Counted from the first letter of the stretch, positions 1 through 8,709 are shown. The stretch: DNA of 64,000 bases from Yinghuangia seranimata (GCF_029953285.1 NZ_JASAOI010000002.1:186001-250000); one strand, 5' to 3'. Notes: generated by a model from the sequence alone, not told the origin. Translations and numbers: made by a program.

Positions 1-20
1 GGCGGGGCGGTGTCCGTCAT
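1..20 (-). CDS. Start of a further gene, cut by the window edge
   Basis: An ATG at position 20 on the minus strand overlaps the TGA of the FAD-subunit gene in an ATGA arrangement and reads MTDTAP before leaving the window. The overlap and shared strand suggest the next subunit of the same molybdenum hydroxylase (the 2Fe-2S or the molybdopterin subunit). Six codons cannot identify it. Confidence 0.45.
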
Positions 21-907
21 CGGCTGGTCCGTTCGACGTCGGTGCTGGTGGCGCGTTGGGCGGCGGCCCGCAGCGCGCGTTCGGTGAGCACCCGGGCGAG
101 GTGCGCCCGGTACTCGGCGGTGGCGTGGATGTCCGGTTCGGGCTCGATGGACAACACGGCCAGGGCGGCCGCGTCGGCCCACCGCGCGGTGGCGGGGGTG
201 GCCCCGTGGACCGCCTCGGTGAGGTCGAGCACCAGGGGCACCGGCGACACGGACAGGTAGGCGGCGCGGGCCCGCGTGACGCGGAGGTCGTCGTCGAGGG
301 TGACCGCGGCGGCGACGCCGCACATCGCGTAGTCCCCGTGGCGGCGCGCGGCCTCGACGAACTCGGTGCCGGTGCGTCCCGCGAGCCGAGGGAAGTACGC
401 GGACACCGCCATCTCCCCGGGCTCGATGCACGATTCGAGGGGGCCGGCGAAGAAGTCCTCGGCGCCGACGGTGCGGGATGCGCCCTTGCGGACGAGGTCG
501 ACGCTGCCGCCGAGCAGGGCGAGGACCGCGGTCATCTCGCCCGACGGGTCGGCGTGCGCGAGGCTGCCGACGGTGGTCCCGCGGTTGCGGATGACCGGGT
601 GGGCGACGAGCCGCAGCCCCTGTCGCAGCAGCGGTACGGCGGCGTACGCGTCCGCGTCCCGCTCGACGTCGGCGTGCCGGGCCAGCGCGCCGACCGTGAC
701 GCCGCCCGGCTCGGTGCGCACGTACGCCAGTTCGGACAGCCGATTGATGTCGACGAGGTGGGCGGGGGCCGCGAGCCGCATGTTGAGGATCGGGATGAGG
801 CTTTGGCCGCCCGCGAGGACCTTGCCGTCGTGCCCGACGGCGTCGAGCGCGTCGAGTGCTTCGGCGAGGCTCGCGGGAGCGTGGTACTTGAAGGCCGGCG
901 GCTTCAC
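17..907 (-). CDS. FAD-binding (medium) subunit of a xanthine dehydrogenase/CO dehydrogenase-type molybdenum hydroxylase
   Basis: This 296-residue protein matches the XdhB/CoxM family in length and order: an N-terminal FAD-binding domain (about residues 5-175) and a C-terminal CO-dehydrogenase flavoprotein domain (about 180-285). The FAD-binding signatures AGGQSL (32-37) and RNRGTTVGS (107-115) are clear. In the complex this subunit passes electrons from the iron-sulfur subunit to NAD or another acceptor. I chose the GTG at 907 because AAGGAG lies 11 bases upstream and the protein then begins at the conserved KYHAP segment; the longer reading adds a proline-rich stretch encoded by the G-rich spacer. 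The stop overlaps the next gene. A purine permease, PucR regulator and XdhC nearby argue for purine oxidation, but the substrate is not proven. Confidence 0.88.
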   Translation of the reverse strand: MKPPAFKYHAPASLAEALDALDAVGHDGKVLAGGQSLIPILNMRLAAPAHLVDINRLSELAYVRTEPGGVTVGALARHADVERDADAYAAVPLLRQGLRLVAHPVIRNRGTTVGSLAHADPSGEMTAVLALLGGSVDLVRKGASRTVGAEDFFAGPLESCIEPGEMAVSAYFPRLAGRTGTEFVEAARRHGDYAMCGVAAAVTLDDDLRVTRARAAYLSVSPVPLVLDLTEAVHGATPATARWADAAALAVLSIEPEPDIHATAEYRAHLARVLTERALRAAAQRATSTDVERTSR

Positions 908-954
908 GGGGGCGCCATCTCCTTGCTGGTTCCGGTGAGTTGCTCTGTCCCGGG

Positions 955-1106
955 GGTCTGCGTGGGCGGTGGGGCGCGCGGGGGGGGCGCGGGGGGCCCC
1001 CCGCCGGGCCGCTGGGGCGCCGAGTGGGTCGGGTGGGTGGCGCGGGCCGGGGGGTGTGGGTGGGCGGGGCGCCGCGGGGGGGGCCCGGGGGCCCACCGCC
1101 GCGTTC
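955..1106. repeat. G-run low-complexity spacer
   Basis: About 150 bases between the NCS2 permease and the FAD subunit consist almost only of G runs of 4-9 on the plus strand with scattered C, T and A. A perfect 16-bp palindrome, GCGGGGGGCCCCCCGC, lies at 989-1004 and similar runs follow at 1074-1093. I see no gene in it. Because both flanking genes read leftward, their transcript here would be C-rich and the G-rich strand would be the non-template-like DNA strand, which could form G-quadruplexes. It may also be a place of sequencing error. Confidence 0.6.
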
Positions 1107-1112
1107 ACGAGG

Positions 1113-2555
1113 TCACTCGACGAGGCTGGGCGCGGCCGTCGCGGGCCGCTCCGGCCCGTCGTCCGGCCCCTTGTCGGCCGCCTCGTCCCGCTTCTCGGCC
1201 GACGAGGTCTTCAGGTGCGCGGGGGCCAGGGCGTTCAGCGCGTGGTAGGCGACGAGCGTGACGATCGTGCCGAGGGCGATGCCCTCGATGGTGAAGTCGT
1301 CGGTGAACTTCAGCGCGACGCCGCCGATGCCGACGATGACGCCCGCGGCGGCCGGGACGAGGTTGACCGGGTTGGCGAAGTCGACCTTGTTCTCGATCCA
1401 GATCTTCGCGCCGAGCAGGCCGATCATGCCGTACAGGACCACGGTGATGCCGCCGAGCACGCCGCCGGGGGTGGCGGCGATGAGCGCGCCGAACTTGGGG
1501 CACAGGCCGAACACCACGGCGACCGCTGCCGCGACGTAATACGCCGCGGTGGAGTACACGCGGGTGGCCGCCATGACGCCGATGTTCTCCGCGTACGTCG
1601 TGGTGGGGGAGCCGCCGACACCGGAGGCGACGACCGTGCCGACGCCGTCCGCGAAGATCGCGCGGCCGAGGCTGTCGTCGAGGTTCGCGCCGGTCATCTC
1701 CGAGACCGCCTTGACGTGGCCCGCGTTCTCCGCGACCAGGGCGATGACCGCGGGGAGCGCGACGAGCACCGCGGACGTCTTGAAGTCGGGGGCGTGCGTG
1801 CTCGGGAGGCCGAACCAGTCGGCCGCCTTCACCCCGTCGAAGTTGACCCGGTAGTGCTCGAACGCCTTGCCGTCGGACGTCGGCGTGACCGAGCTGATCT
1901 TCCCGAAGACCTGGTCGAACACCCACGACATGACGTAGCCGAAGACCAGGCCGATGAACACCGCGATGCGCGACCAGAATCCGCGCAGCAGCACGGTCAT
2001 GGCGATCACCGCGGTCATGGTGAGGATGGCGATCCACTGGTCCTGCGGCCAGTAGACCTTCGCCACCACGGGCGCGAGGTTGAAGCCGATCAGCATGACC
2101 ACCGCGCCGGTGACCACCGGCGGAAGCGTCTTGTTGACGACCTCGGCGCCCACCAGGTTGATGACCAGGCCGGTCAGCGCGAGCACGGCGCCGGCGACGA
2201 GGATCGCGCCGGTGACCGTGGCGGAGTCGCCGCCCGAGGCGCGTATGGATGCCACGGCGCCGACGAACGCGGCGCTCGTCCCCAGGTAGCTGGGTATCCG
2301 GCCCTGCACGATCAGCAGGAAGATCACGGTGGCGACGCCGGACATCATGATCGCCAGGTTCGGGTCGAGGCCCATCACCACGGGGAACACGAACGTCGCG
2401 CCGAACATGGCGACGACGTGCTGGGCGCCGAGACCGACCGTGCGGCCCCACGAGAGCCGTTCATCGGGCCGGACGACCTCTCCGGGGGGCGGCGTTCCGC
2501 CGTCCCCGTGCAGCTTCCAGCCAAGCCCGAGTCTTCCGGGAGATTCGAGTCCCAT
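1113..2555 (-). CDS. NCS2-family uracil/xanthine permease (UraA/RutG type)
   Basis: This 480-residue polytopic membrane protein should import a purine or pyrimidine base with protons. It has the family hallmark QHVVAMFGA near residues 45-53, a long run of hydrophobic helices, and the substrate-binding region with LVAENAGHVKAVSE and the GSPTTTYAENIGV segment typical of the uracil/xanthine permease family. The start is taken at 2555, where GGAAGG sits 9 bases upstream; the ATG at 2585 lacks a good ribosome binding site. It lies downstream of PucR and upstream of the molybdenum hydroxylase, all on one strand, so it probably feeds a base to the oxidation pathway. The UraA-like motif favours uracil chemically while the context favours purines, so the substrate is open. 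Confidence 0.9.
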   Translation of the reverse strand: MGLESPGRLGLGWKLHGDGGTPPPGEVVRPDERLSWGRTVGLGAQHVVAMFGATFVFPVVMGLDPNLAIMMSGVATVIFLLIVQGRIPSYLGTSAAFVGAVASIRASGGDSATVTGAILVAGAVLALTGLVINLVGAEVVNKTLPPVVTGAVVMLIGFNLAPVVAKVYWPQDQWIAILTMTAVIAMTVLLRGFWSRIAVFIGLVFGYVMSWVFDQVFGKISSVTPTSDGKAFEHYRVNFDGVKAADWFGLPSTHAPDFKTSAVLVALPAVIALVAENAGHVKAVSEMTGANLDDSLGRAIFADGVGTVVASGVGGSPTTTYAENIGVMAATRVYSTAAYYVAAAVAVVFGLCPKFGALIAATPGGVLGGITVVLYGMIGLLGAKIWIENKVDFANPVNLVPAAAGVIVGIGGVALKFTDDFTIEGIALGTIVTLVAYHALNALAPAHLKTSSAEKRDEAADKGPDDGPERPATAAPSLVE

Positions 2556-2736
2556 GTCCGGCCGCCTTCCAGGGATGCGCAGCATGAAGAGGGGTGTAAC
2601 GGTGGGGGAACGTTACGAAGGCAGCACGCACGGTGGCTTGGGTCACATATGACAGAGCGACCGCTGTCTTGTTGGCGAAATCATCCAAGGAGCTCGGGGG
2701 TTTGTCCCCGCCCGAGGTGGAGGAAGGCACGACCCG

Positions 2737-4521
2737 TCACAGGCCGCGCATGCGCATCACCTGGAGGGCGAGGCCCAGGCTCAGCCGCAGGTGCGCGTCG
2801 GTCGTGAACGGGCCGACCATGCGCTCCAGCTTCCCGATGCGGTAGCGCAGGGTGTTGTAGTGGAAGTGCAGGATCCGGGCGGTCTCGGCGACGTTGAGGT
2901 TCGTGTCCAGGAGGACCTGCAGCGTGGTGCGCAGGTCCTCGGTCTCCTCGTCGTCGCGGGTCGCCAGCTCGCGCAGCGTCTCGCGCATGAACGACGTCAG
3001 CTCGGCCGAGTCCGGCACCAGGCTGAGCAGCCGGTACACCCCGAGGCTGTCGAAGTCCGAGACGGAGCCGGGCCCGTGCATCTGGCGGCCCACCCGCGCC
3101 GCGCGCCGGGCCTGCTCGTACGCCTCCGGGAGCAGCTCGGGACTGTTGACCACACGGCTGACACCCGTCGAGAACGCGCGCCGCCCGCCGCCCCCGTCGC
3201 CGGACACCTGCGCGACCATCTGTCGCACTGCCTCGCCCGCCGACGACCTGGTGGGCGTCCCCATGACGACCACGACCTCCTGGCTGTAGCCCACGACGGC
3301 GGCCTTGGGATCGCGCTCGCGCACGACCATGCTCCACGCCGTCGCGAACCGCTCGTGGGTGGGCCGCAGGTCGCGGGGCTCCGGGTCCGGCACCTCGCCG
3401 GCCTCCAGCTGGGCGACCACGACGAACAGCGGCCGGTCGATGTCCCAGCCGAGCGACGCGCAGTGCGGAACGGTGTGCCCGGGGTCGCCCGCGCGCCCGG
3501 CCAGCAGGTCGCGCAGGAAGTCCCCCTGGTACTTGCTCTCCACCGCGGAGACGGCCAGTTCCTTCGTGATCACCAGCGCCGCCGTCGCCGCCGCGCGCTC
3601 CAGGACGTGGATGTCGCTCTCGTCGAGGCGGCGGTCGCCGCCCGCCAGGAGCACCACGCGGCCGTGGTCGAGCGACCCGGCCAGGATGGGCACGAGCGCC
3701 GTCCGCGCGCCGCGTTCCTCCAGGACGCGCGTGCCGTGCCGGAACTCCTCGACGCGGAAGCGCCCGCTGGCGTCGAAGCAGCCGCGGGCGTCGGGCTCCT
3801 CGCCGGGGGAGCGTGAGCCGGCCAGGATCCGCCCGTCGGGGGTGGTGACGAGGACCGTGCCGCCGAGCAGGCCGCTCAGCTCCTCGGTGAGCTCGCCGAG
3901 GCCGCCGCCCGCGAGCACGACGCTGACCAGCGCGCGGTGCGCCTCCTCGGAGCGGGCGAGCACCGCGGCCTGCCGGTTGAGAATGTCGGTGAGCACCTGG
4001 TTGAGGATGTCGTCGAACGCCACGTCGTCGGGCAGCCGGATGATCGGCAGGCCGACCCGGTCGGCGGCGGCGAGCATCTCGGCGGGCAGCTCGTCCACGT
4101 AGCGGCCGAACTTGATCGCTATCGCGGCCAGCCGTTTGGCGTGCAGCTCGACGACCAGGTCGGCGGGGGACTGCGGGGTCTCCCGGAGCGGATAGCCGGT
4201 GGTCAGCAGGAGCTCGTGCGGCTTGGTCCACGGGAGGATGTCCGGCACCTCCATGACGTTCAGGCGCTGGACCATCCGGTCCAGCCCGGCCGCGCCCGCG
4301 AGCAGCCGCGCGCCCGCCAGGCTGGAGACGCTCAGGACCTCGCTGACGGGGAGGCCGCGAACGAGCGTGCCCGTGCTGGACGGGCGGATCCGGTCGGTGT
4401 CGTCCACCGTGTCGACCGCAGTCGCGTCCGCAGTGTCGTCCGCCGTCGCGCGGCCGGCAGCGCCGGATGGCGTTGGCACACTCTGCCAACTTTCCGATTG
4501 ATTCTTGGCAACCTTCCGCAT
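2737..4521 (-). CDS. PucR-family transcriptional regulator
   Basis: The protein (594 residues) has the PucR layout: an N-terminal PucR domain (about 40-155, with LPVSEVL and the conserved WTKPHELLLTTGYPL), a middle region of the GGDEF-like CdaR type, and a C-terminal helix-turn-helix around NVAETARILHFHYNTLRYRI. In Bacillus PucR governs purine catabolism; here the gene sits between a nucleobase permease and the divergent oxamate carbamoyltransferase genes, which fits the same duty. ATG at 4521 gives an N-terminal extension of about 35 residues rich in Thr, Ala and Asp before the domain. The divergent spacer holds an inverted repeat (4564-4585) that may be its operator. The ligand cannot be read from the sequence. 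Confidence 0.92.
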   Translation of the reverse strand: MRKVAKNQSESWQSVPTPSGAAGRATADDTADATAVDTVDDTDRIRPSSTGTLVRGLPVSEVLSVSSLAGARLLAGAAGLDRMVQRLNVMEVPDILPWTKPHELLLTTGYPLRETPQSPADLVVELHAKRLAAIAIKFGRYVDELPAEMLAAADRVGLPIIRLPDDVAFDDILNQVLTDILNRQAAVLARSEEAHRALVSVVLAGGGLGELTEELSGLLGGTVLVTTPDGRILAGSRSPGEEPDARGCFDASGRFRVEEFRHGTRVLEERGARTALVPILAGSLDHGRVVLLAGGDRRLDESDIHVLERAAATAALVITKELAVSAVESKYQGDFLRDLLAGRAGDPGHTVPHCASLGWDIDRPLFVVVAQLEAGEVPDPEPRDLRPTHERFATAWSMVVRERDPKAAVVGYSQEVVVVMGTPTRSSAGEAVRQMVAQVSGDGGGGRRAFSTGVSRVVNSPELLPEAYEQARRAARVGRQMHGPGSVSDFDSLGVYRLLSLVPDSAELTSFMRETLRELATRDDEETEDLRTTLQVLLDTNLNVAETARILHFHYNTLRYRIGKLERMVGPFTTDAHLRLSLGLALQVMRMRGL

Positions 4522-4563
4522 GCGGGGACCTTAGCGGCTGGTCTAGCTTCACAACAGCCGTCG

Positions 4564-4585
4564 ATCCGCAGTGATCTCAGCGGAT
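4564..4585. promoter_or_regulatory. Inverted repeat in the PucR/allH divergent spacer, probable operator
   Basis: The arms ATCCGC (4564-4569) and GCGGAT (4580-4585) flank ten bases containing GATC. The element lies in the 171-bp spacer between the divergent PucR gene and the allH-like gene, about 45 bp from the PucR start, and is a natural candidate for PucR binding. No base composition or run of T suggests a terminator. Confidence 0.4.
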
Positions 4586-4692
4586 ATGAACGGGTTCACG
4601 GTGCGGGCACAGCTTCGACGGATCTCACCAAACCACGACATCCCGCCGTACCGGAACCCCCCGTTCCCCTACAGCAGCCCGGAGGCACTTCG

Positions 4693-5556
4693 GTGGCACC
4701 CCCAACCGCGGTACGCCGCACGCCGAACCGGGGACTGTTCCCCGGCGCGGCGTCGCGGGCCGTGCACACGGTCCTGGCGGGCCCGACGCGGCCGGCCCGC
4801 GTCCTCGGCGTGTTCCCCGCCGCCGTCTACCTCGAGGCGGACGACGGCACGGTGGTCGCGGTGTGCGCGGCCGACGCGGTGCGCCTGCCGAACGCGGTGG
4901 TGCTCACCGAACCACGCCGCGCGGCGCCGTTCGCCGGAATCGGCCCGGCCGACCCGGCCCGGGTCGGCGGCGGAACCCTGTGGATCGGCGACACGGCCGT
5001 GCGGGTCGCGCGCTGGTGGACGCCGCGGGTGCCGCGGCCGCCCGGGTCCGTGGTCGACCTGCGCGACGCGCTGGCGGTCTGCGCCGCCCGCACCGGACTG
5101 CCCGGACCGGGGCGGACCGCGCTCGCCGACCTCGCCCGGCACGCCGCGCGTGGCGACACCGCGGCCGCGGAGGACGCCGCACGCGACCTGGTCGGCCTCG
5201 GCCCGGGGCTCACCCCGAGCGGCGACGACGCGGTGTGCGGCGTACTCCTCGCCCTGGCCGACCGCCCGGCGACCGCGCCGCTGGCGACACGGGTGGCCGG
5301 CTGGGCGTCCGGCCGGACCACCGCGCTGTCGGCCGCGCTCATCGGCCACGCGGCCCGCGGCCAGGGCTGCGACGAAGTGGTGGACGCGATCGACGCGGCG
5401 CGCGGACACGGCGCCGTCGAGCCCGCTCTCACACGGCTGTTGGAGGTCGGGCACACCTCGGGCGCGGACCTCGCGCTGGGCGCTTTGACGGCGTTGACCG
5501 CGGTCACGGCGTCGGAGATGCGGGGAACCCGGATTCCGCTCACGGCGGTTCCGTGA
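4693..5556 (+). CDS. allH: DUF2877 protein, oxamate carbamoyltransferase subunit AllH (YlbF-like)
   Basis: A 287-residue soluble protein with the DUF2877 signature GLGPGLTPSGDD at residues 168-179. In Escherichia coli the family member YlbF (AllH) works with FdrA (AllF) and YlbE (AllG) as the oxamate carbamoyltransferase of anaerobic allantoin use, converting oxalurate and phosphate to oxamate and carbamoyl phosphate. Here the two partners follow directly, so the assignment rests on family and on context. GTG at 4693 is preferred because GGAGG lies seven bases upstream; the frame is open much further back but that part is antisense to PucR. The gap to the next gene is 106 bp. Regulation is probably by the divergent PucR. 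Confidence 0.85.
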   Translation: MAPPTAVRRTPNRGLFPGAASRAVHTVLAGPTRPARVLGVFPAAVYLEADDGTVVAVCAADAVRLPNAVVLTEPRRAAPFAGIGPADPARVGGGTLWIGDTAVRVARWWTPRVPRPPGSVVDLRDALAVCAARTGLPGPGRTALADLARHAARGDTAAAEDAARDLVGLGPGLTPSGDDAVCGVLLALADRPATAPLATRVAGWASGRTTALSAALIGHAARGQGCDEVVDAIDAARGHGAVEPALTRLLEVGHTSGADLALGALTALTAVTASEMRGTRIPLTAVP

Positions 5557-5662
5557 CCCCCGTCGTGTTCTTCCTGCATGACGTGCTTCAGCAACTCCCG
5601 TCGACGGTACGTCGTTTCGCCCCCGAACGACGTCCCTGTCACCCCCTCGCGAAAGGACCCCT

Positions 5663-7300
5663 GTGAGCAGCAGCGTGCTCGAAGTCCGGCGCGGTGCCTA
5701 CCGCGACTCGGTGAGCCTCATGCAGGTGAGCCGCGCGGTGTCCGCGGTGGACGGCGTCGGCCAGGCACTGGTGGCCATGGCCACGGAACTGAACCTCGAC
5801 CTCCTCGAAGGGCTCGGATTCGAACGGCCCTCAGCCGCGGGCCCCAACGACATGCTCGTCGCGGTCCACGCGGAAGACGACGACGCGCTGCGCCGCGGAC
5901 TCGCCCGGCTCGAGGAGGCCCTCAACGCACCCGCGGCGGCCGGCGGGGACATCGCGTCGGGCACCCCGCCACGGACGGTGCGCACCGCCGCGGCCGCCTC
6001 GGACGCCACGCTCGCGCTGGTCTCCGTCCCCGGGCCGAACGCGTTCGCGGAAGCCGTCGACGCGCTGGACAGCGGACTCCATGTCATGGTCTTCAGCGAC
6101 AACGTGCCCCTCGCGGAGGAGATACGCCTCAAAGACCTCGGCGCCGAGCGCGGCCTGCTCGTGATGGGCCCGGACTGCGGCACCGCGGTCGTCGGCGGCG
6201 TGGGACTCGGGTTCGCCAACACGGTACGGCCGGGCCCCGTCGGCATCGTCGCCGCGTCCGGCACCGGCTCGCAGGAGTTCATGTGCCTCCTGCACGCCGC
6301 CGGTTCAGGCATCAGCCACTGCCTCGGCGTCGGCGGGCGCGACCTGTCCGAGGCGGTCGGCGGCCGCTCGACCCGGCAGGCCCTCGCCGTGCTGGACGCC
6401 GACCCCGCGACCGAGCTGATCGTCGTCGTGTCCAAGCCCCCCGCGCCCGCCGTGGCCGCCGAGATCGCTCGGTACGCGGCAACACTGTCCACACCCGTGC
6501 AGCTCGCGCTCCTCGGCGCGGGCCGCGACGACCTGACCGCGGCCGCCGCCAAGGCACTTGCCGCGCTCGGCGTCGAACACGGCGGATGGCCGTCGTGGCG
6601 TCCCGCGCAAGCGCACCCCGCCCGACCGGGGGCGCTGCGCGGCCTGTTCTGCGGCGGCACGCTGTGCGACGAGGCCATGGTGATCGCGTCCGCGACGCTG
6701 GGCCCGATCGCGTCCAACATCCCGCTGGAACCCGCCTGGGCGCTGCCGCCCGGACTGCGCGCGCCCGGGCACCTGATGATCGACTTCGGCGACGACACGC
6801 TCACCGCCGGACGGCCGCACCCGATGATCGACCCGGGTCTGCGGCTCGCCCGGCTCGCCGACGAACTGGCCGACCCGGAGACCGGGGTGGTGCTGCTCGA
6901 CGTCGTCATCGGCCCCGGGGCGCACGACGACCCGGCCACCGGAATCGCCGACGTCCTGCGCGCGGCGGGGCCCGACCGGCCGCACGTCGTGGTGTCGCTG
7001 TGCGGCACCGACGAGGACGCGCAGGGCCTGGACGCGCAGGCGCGCACGCTCACGGCGGCCGGCGCCGAGGTGTACCTGTCCAACGCTGAGGCGGCCCGGC
7101 GCGCGGTGTCGCTGGTCGGCGGATCCGGACCGGAACCCCGTACGGAACCGCGTACCGAACCGCGTACCGAAGACGGCACTGATCACGGCATCGAAAACGG
7201 CACCGAACACGGCACCGAACACGGCGCCGAACACGTCATCGAACACGGCACCGCAGACCGCGACGACCGCGCCGCCGGCACCGAAGGGACCCACGCGTGA
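5663..7300 (+). CDS. allF: FdrA-family protein, oxamate carbamoyltransferase subunit AllF
   Basis: This 545-residue protein matches FdrA (AllF), an acyl-CoA synthetase-like fold with two CoA-binding Rossmann modules. Typical segments are GPDCGTA (about residues 171-177), the glycine-rich AASGTGSQEF after it, and GLFCGGTLCDEA near the start of the second half. With AllG and AllH it should form the oxamate carbamoyltransferase. The start is GTG at 5663 with AAAGGA six bases upstream. The last 55 or so residues depart from the family: they are a chain of four-residue units such as EPRT and TEHG (see the repeat entry), rich in Glu, His and Thr and likely disordered. The stop overlaps the allG start as GTGA. 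Confidence 0.88.
   Translation: MSSSVLEVRRGAYRDSVSLMQVSRAVSAVDGVGQALVAMATELNLDLLEGLGFERPSAAGPNDMLVAVHAEDDDALRRGLARLEEALNAPAAAGGDIASGTPPRTVRTAAAASDATLALVSVPGPNAFAEAVDALDSGLHVMVFSDNVPLAEEIRLKDLGAERGLLVMGPDCGTAVVGGVGLGFANTVRPGPVGIVAASGTGSQEFMCLLHAAGSGISHCLGVGGRDLSEAVGGRSTRQALAVLDADPATELIVVVSKPPAPAVAAEIARYAATLSTPVQLALLGAGRDDLTAAAAKALAALGVEHGGWPSWRPAQAHPARPGALRGLFCGGTLCDEAMVIASATLGPIASNIPLEPAWALPPGLRAPGHLMIDFGDDTLTAGRPHPMIDPGLRLARLADELADPETGVVLLDVVIGPGAHDDPATGIADVLRAAGPDRPHVVVSLCGTDEDAQGLDAQARTLTAAGAEVYLSNAEAARRAVSLVGGSGPEPRTEPRTEPRTEDGTDHGIENGTEHGTEHGAEHVIEHGTADRDDRAAGTEGTHA
7130..7265 (+). repeat. Degenerate 12-bp tandem repeat coding a TEHG/EPRT tetrapeptide tail on AllF
   Basis: Near-copies of a 12-base unit (first CGTACCGAACCG-like, then ACCGAACACGGC-like) run to the 3' end of allF and encode about eleven tetrapeptides: three EPRT-type units followed by units of the form [T/A/I]E[H/N]G. 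Period four in amino acids and the drift from one unit type to the next suggest slippage expansion. The tail is acidic and His-containing. Confidence 0.8.
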
Positions 7301-8709
7301 CCGACCACCGGGGCGTACCGCTCCTCACCGCCCGCCCGTCCGTCGTCACCGTCGGGGCGGACCTGTTCACGCGCTCGCTCGCCGACCAGGCCGTTTCGGT
7401 CACGCCGGTCGACTGGCGGCCCCCGATGCCCGGCACCGCCGACCACCTGGCCCGCGTCCTCGCCGATCCGCGGCGGGACGAGGCCAACCGCCGCGCGGTC
7501 GGGCGGGTGCTCGCGTCCACGCCGCACCTCGTCGACGTGCGCCCGGCGTCCGAGGCGCTCGGGCTGGAACCCGGCCAGTTCCGGCACGCGGGGCCGCCGA
7601 TCGACTGGGCCCGTGCGTCGGGGCCGATGCGCGGCGCGCTCATCGGCGCGATGCTGTTCGAGGGCCTGGCCGACACGCCGGAGGAGGCCGAGGCCCACCT
7701 CGCGGCGGGCCGCGCCGACCTCGACCCGTGCCACCACCACCGCGCCGTCGGACCGATGGCGGGCGTCGTCAGCCCGTCGATGTGGATGTTCGAGCTCGAG
7801 GACACCACGCACGGCACGCGCGCTTGGTGCTCGCTCAACGAGGGCCTCGGCAAGGTCCTGCGCTACGGTGCCTACGGGCCCGAGGTCGTCGACCGGCTGC
7901 GCTGGATGTCCGCCGTGCTCGGCCCGCTGCTGCGGGACGCCGTGCGCGCCCACGGGCCCGTCGACATCCGGGCGATCATCGCGCAGATGCTCCAGATGGG
8001 CGACGAGGGGCACAACCGCAACCGCGCCGGAACCCTGATGTTCCTGCGCGAGATCCTCCCCGAACTGGTCGCCGCGCAGGCGCCGTCCTCCGACGTCGCC
8101 GACGCCGTGCGCTTCGTGGCGGGCAACGACCACTTCTTCCTCAACCTCGACATGCCGGCCTGCAAGCTCGCCATGGACGCCGGACGCGACGAGCCGGGAT
8201 CCACGCTCGTCGTCGCGATGGCGCGCAACGGCACCGACTTCGGCATCCAGGTCTCCGGCACCGGGGACCGCTGGTACACCGGGCCCGCGCAGGTGCCGGA
8301 CGGCCTGTACCTCGGCGCGTACGGACCCGACGACGCCAACCCGGACATCGGCGACTCGGCGATCACGGAGACCGCGGGCATCGGCGGCTTCGCCATGGCC
8401 GCCGCCCCCGCGATCGTGAAGTTCGTCGGCGGCGAGGTGGCGGACGCGCTCGACGCGACGCGGCGGATGTACGAGATCACGCTCGCGGAGAACCCGGCCT
8501 ACCAGGTGCCGGTGCTGGACTTCCGCGGGACGCCGACGGGCATCGACGTGGCCAAGGTCGTCCGGACGGGGATCCTTCCGCAGATCAACACCGGCATCGC
8601 CGGGAAGGTCGCGGGCACCGGCCAGGTGGGGGCGGGCCTGGTGACGCCGCCCGCGTCGTGCTTCACCGAGGCGGTCGCGGCCCTGGCGGAGGCGGCACCG
8701 CCCGTGTGA
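7297..8709 (+). CDS. allG: DUF1116 protein, oxamate carbamoyltransferase subunit AllG (YlbE-like)
   Basis: A 470-residue protein of the DUF1116/YlbE family. The conserved block around LIGAMLFEG, the DLDPCHHHRAVGPMAGVVSPSM stretch (near residues 143-164) and the ECHNRN-like GDEGHNRNRAGT motif are all present. In E. coli it is the AllG subunit of oxamate carbamoyltransferase. It starts with GTG at 7297, overlapping the allF stop by four bases, so the two are translationally coupled. No carbamate kinase gene follows; the operon ends at a strong hairpin at 8728-8768. A carbamate kinase elsewhere would be needed to make ATP from carbamoyl phosphate, or the carbamoyl phosphate may enter pyrimidine or arginine synthesis. 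Confidence 0.87.
   Translation: MTDHRGVPLLTARPSVVTVGADLFTRSLADQAVSVTPVDWRPPMPGTADHLARVLADPRRDEANRRAVGRVLASTPHLVDVRPASEALGLEPGQFRHAGPPIDWARASGPMRGALIGAMLFEGLADTPEEAEAHLAAGRADLDPCHHHRAVGPMAGVVSPSMWMFELEDTTHGTRAWCSLNEGLGKVLRYGAYGPEVVDRLRWMSAVLGPLLRDAVRAHGPVDIRAIIAQMLQMGDEGHNRNRAGTLMFLREILPELVAAQAPSSDVADAVRFVAGNDHFFLNLDMPACKLAMDAGRDEPGSTLVVAMARNGTDFGIQVSGTGDRWYTGPAQVPDGLYLGAYGPDDANPDIGDSAITETAGIGGFAMAAAPAIVKFVGGEVADALDATRRMYEITLAENPAYQVPVLDFRGTPTGIDVAKVVRTGILPQINTGIAGKVAGTGQVGAGLVTPPASCFTEAVAALAEAAPPV

Noticed and set aside
1739-1760. Short repeats resembling a CRISPR or tandem array in G/C-rich genes
   Set aside because: No regular repeat-spacer spacing anywhere in the window; similarity is due to base composition.
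2697-2712. Hairpin CGGGG..CCCCG downstream of PucR
   Set aside because: Only five pairs and no following T run; too weak to call as a terminator in this GC content.
969-2807. 612-residue plus-strand open frame
   Set aside because: Antisense to the NCS2 permease; composition is the Arg/Asp/His-rich shadow typical of GC-rich genes read backwards, with no domain.
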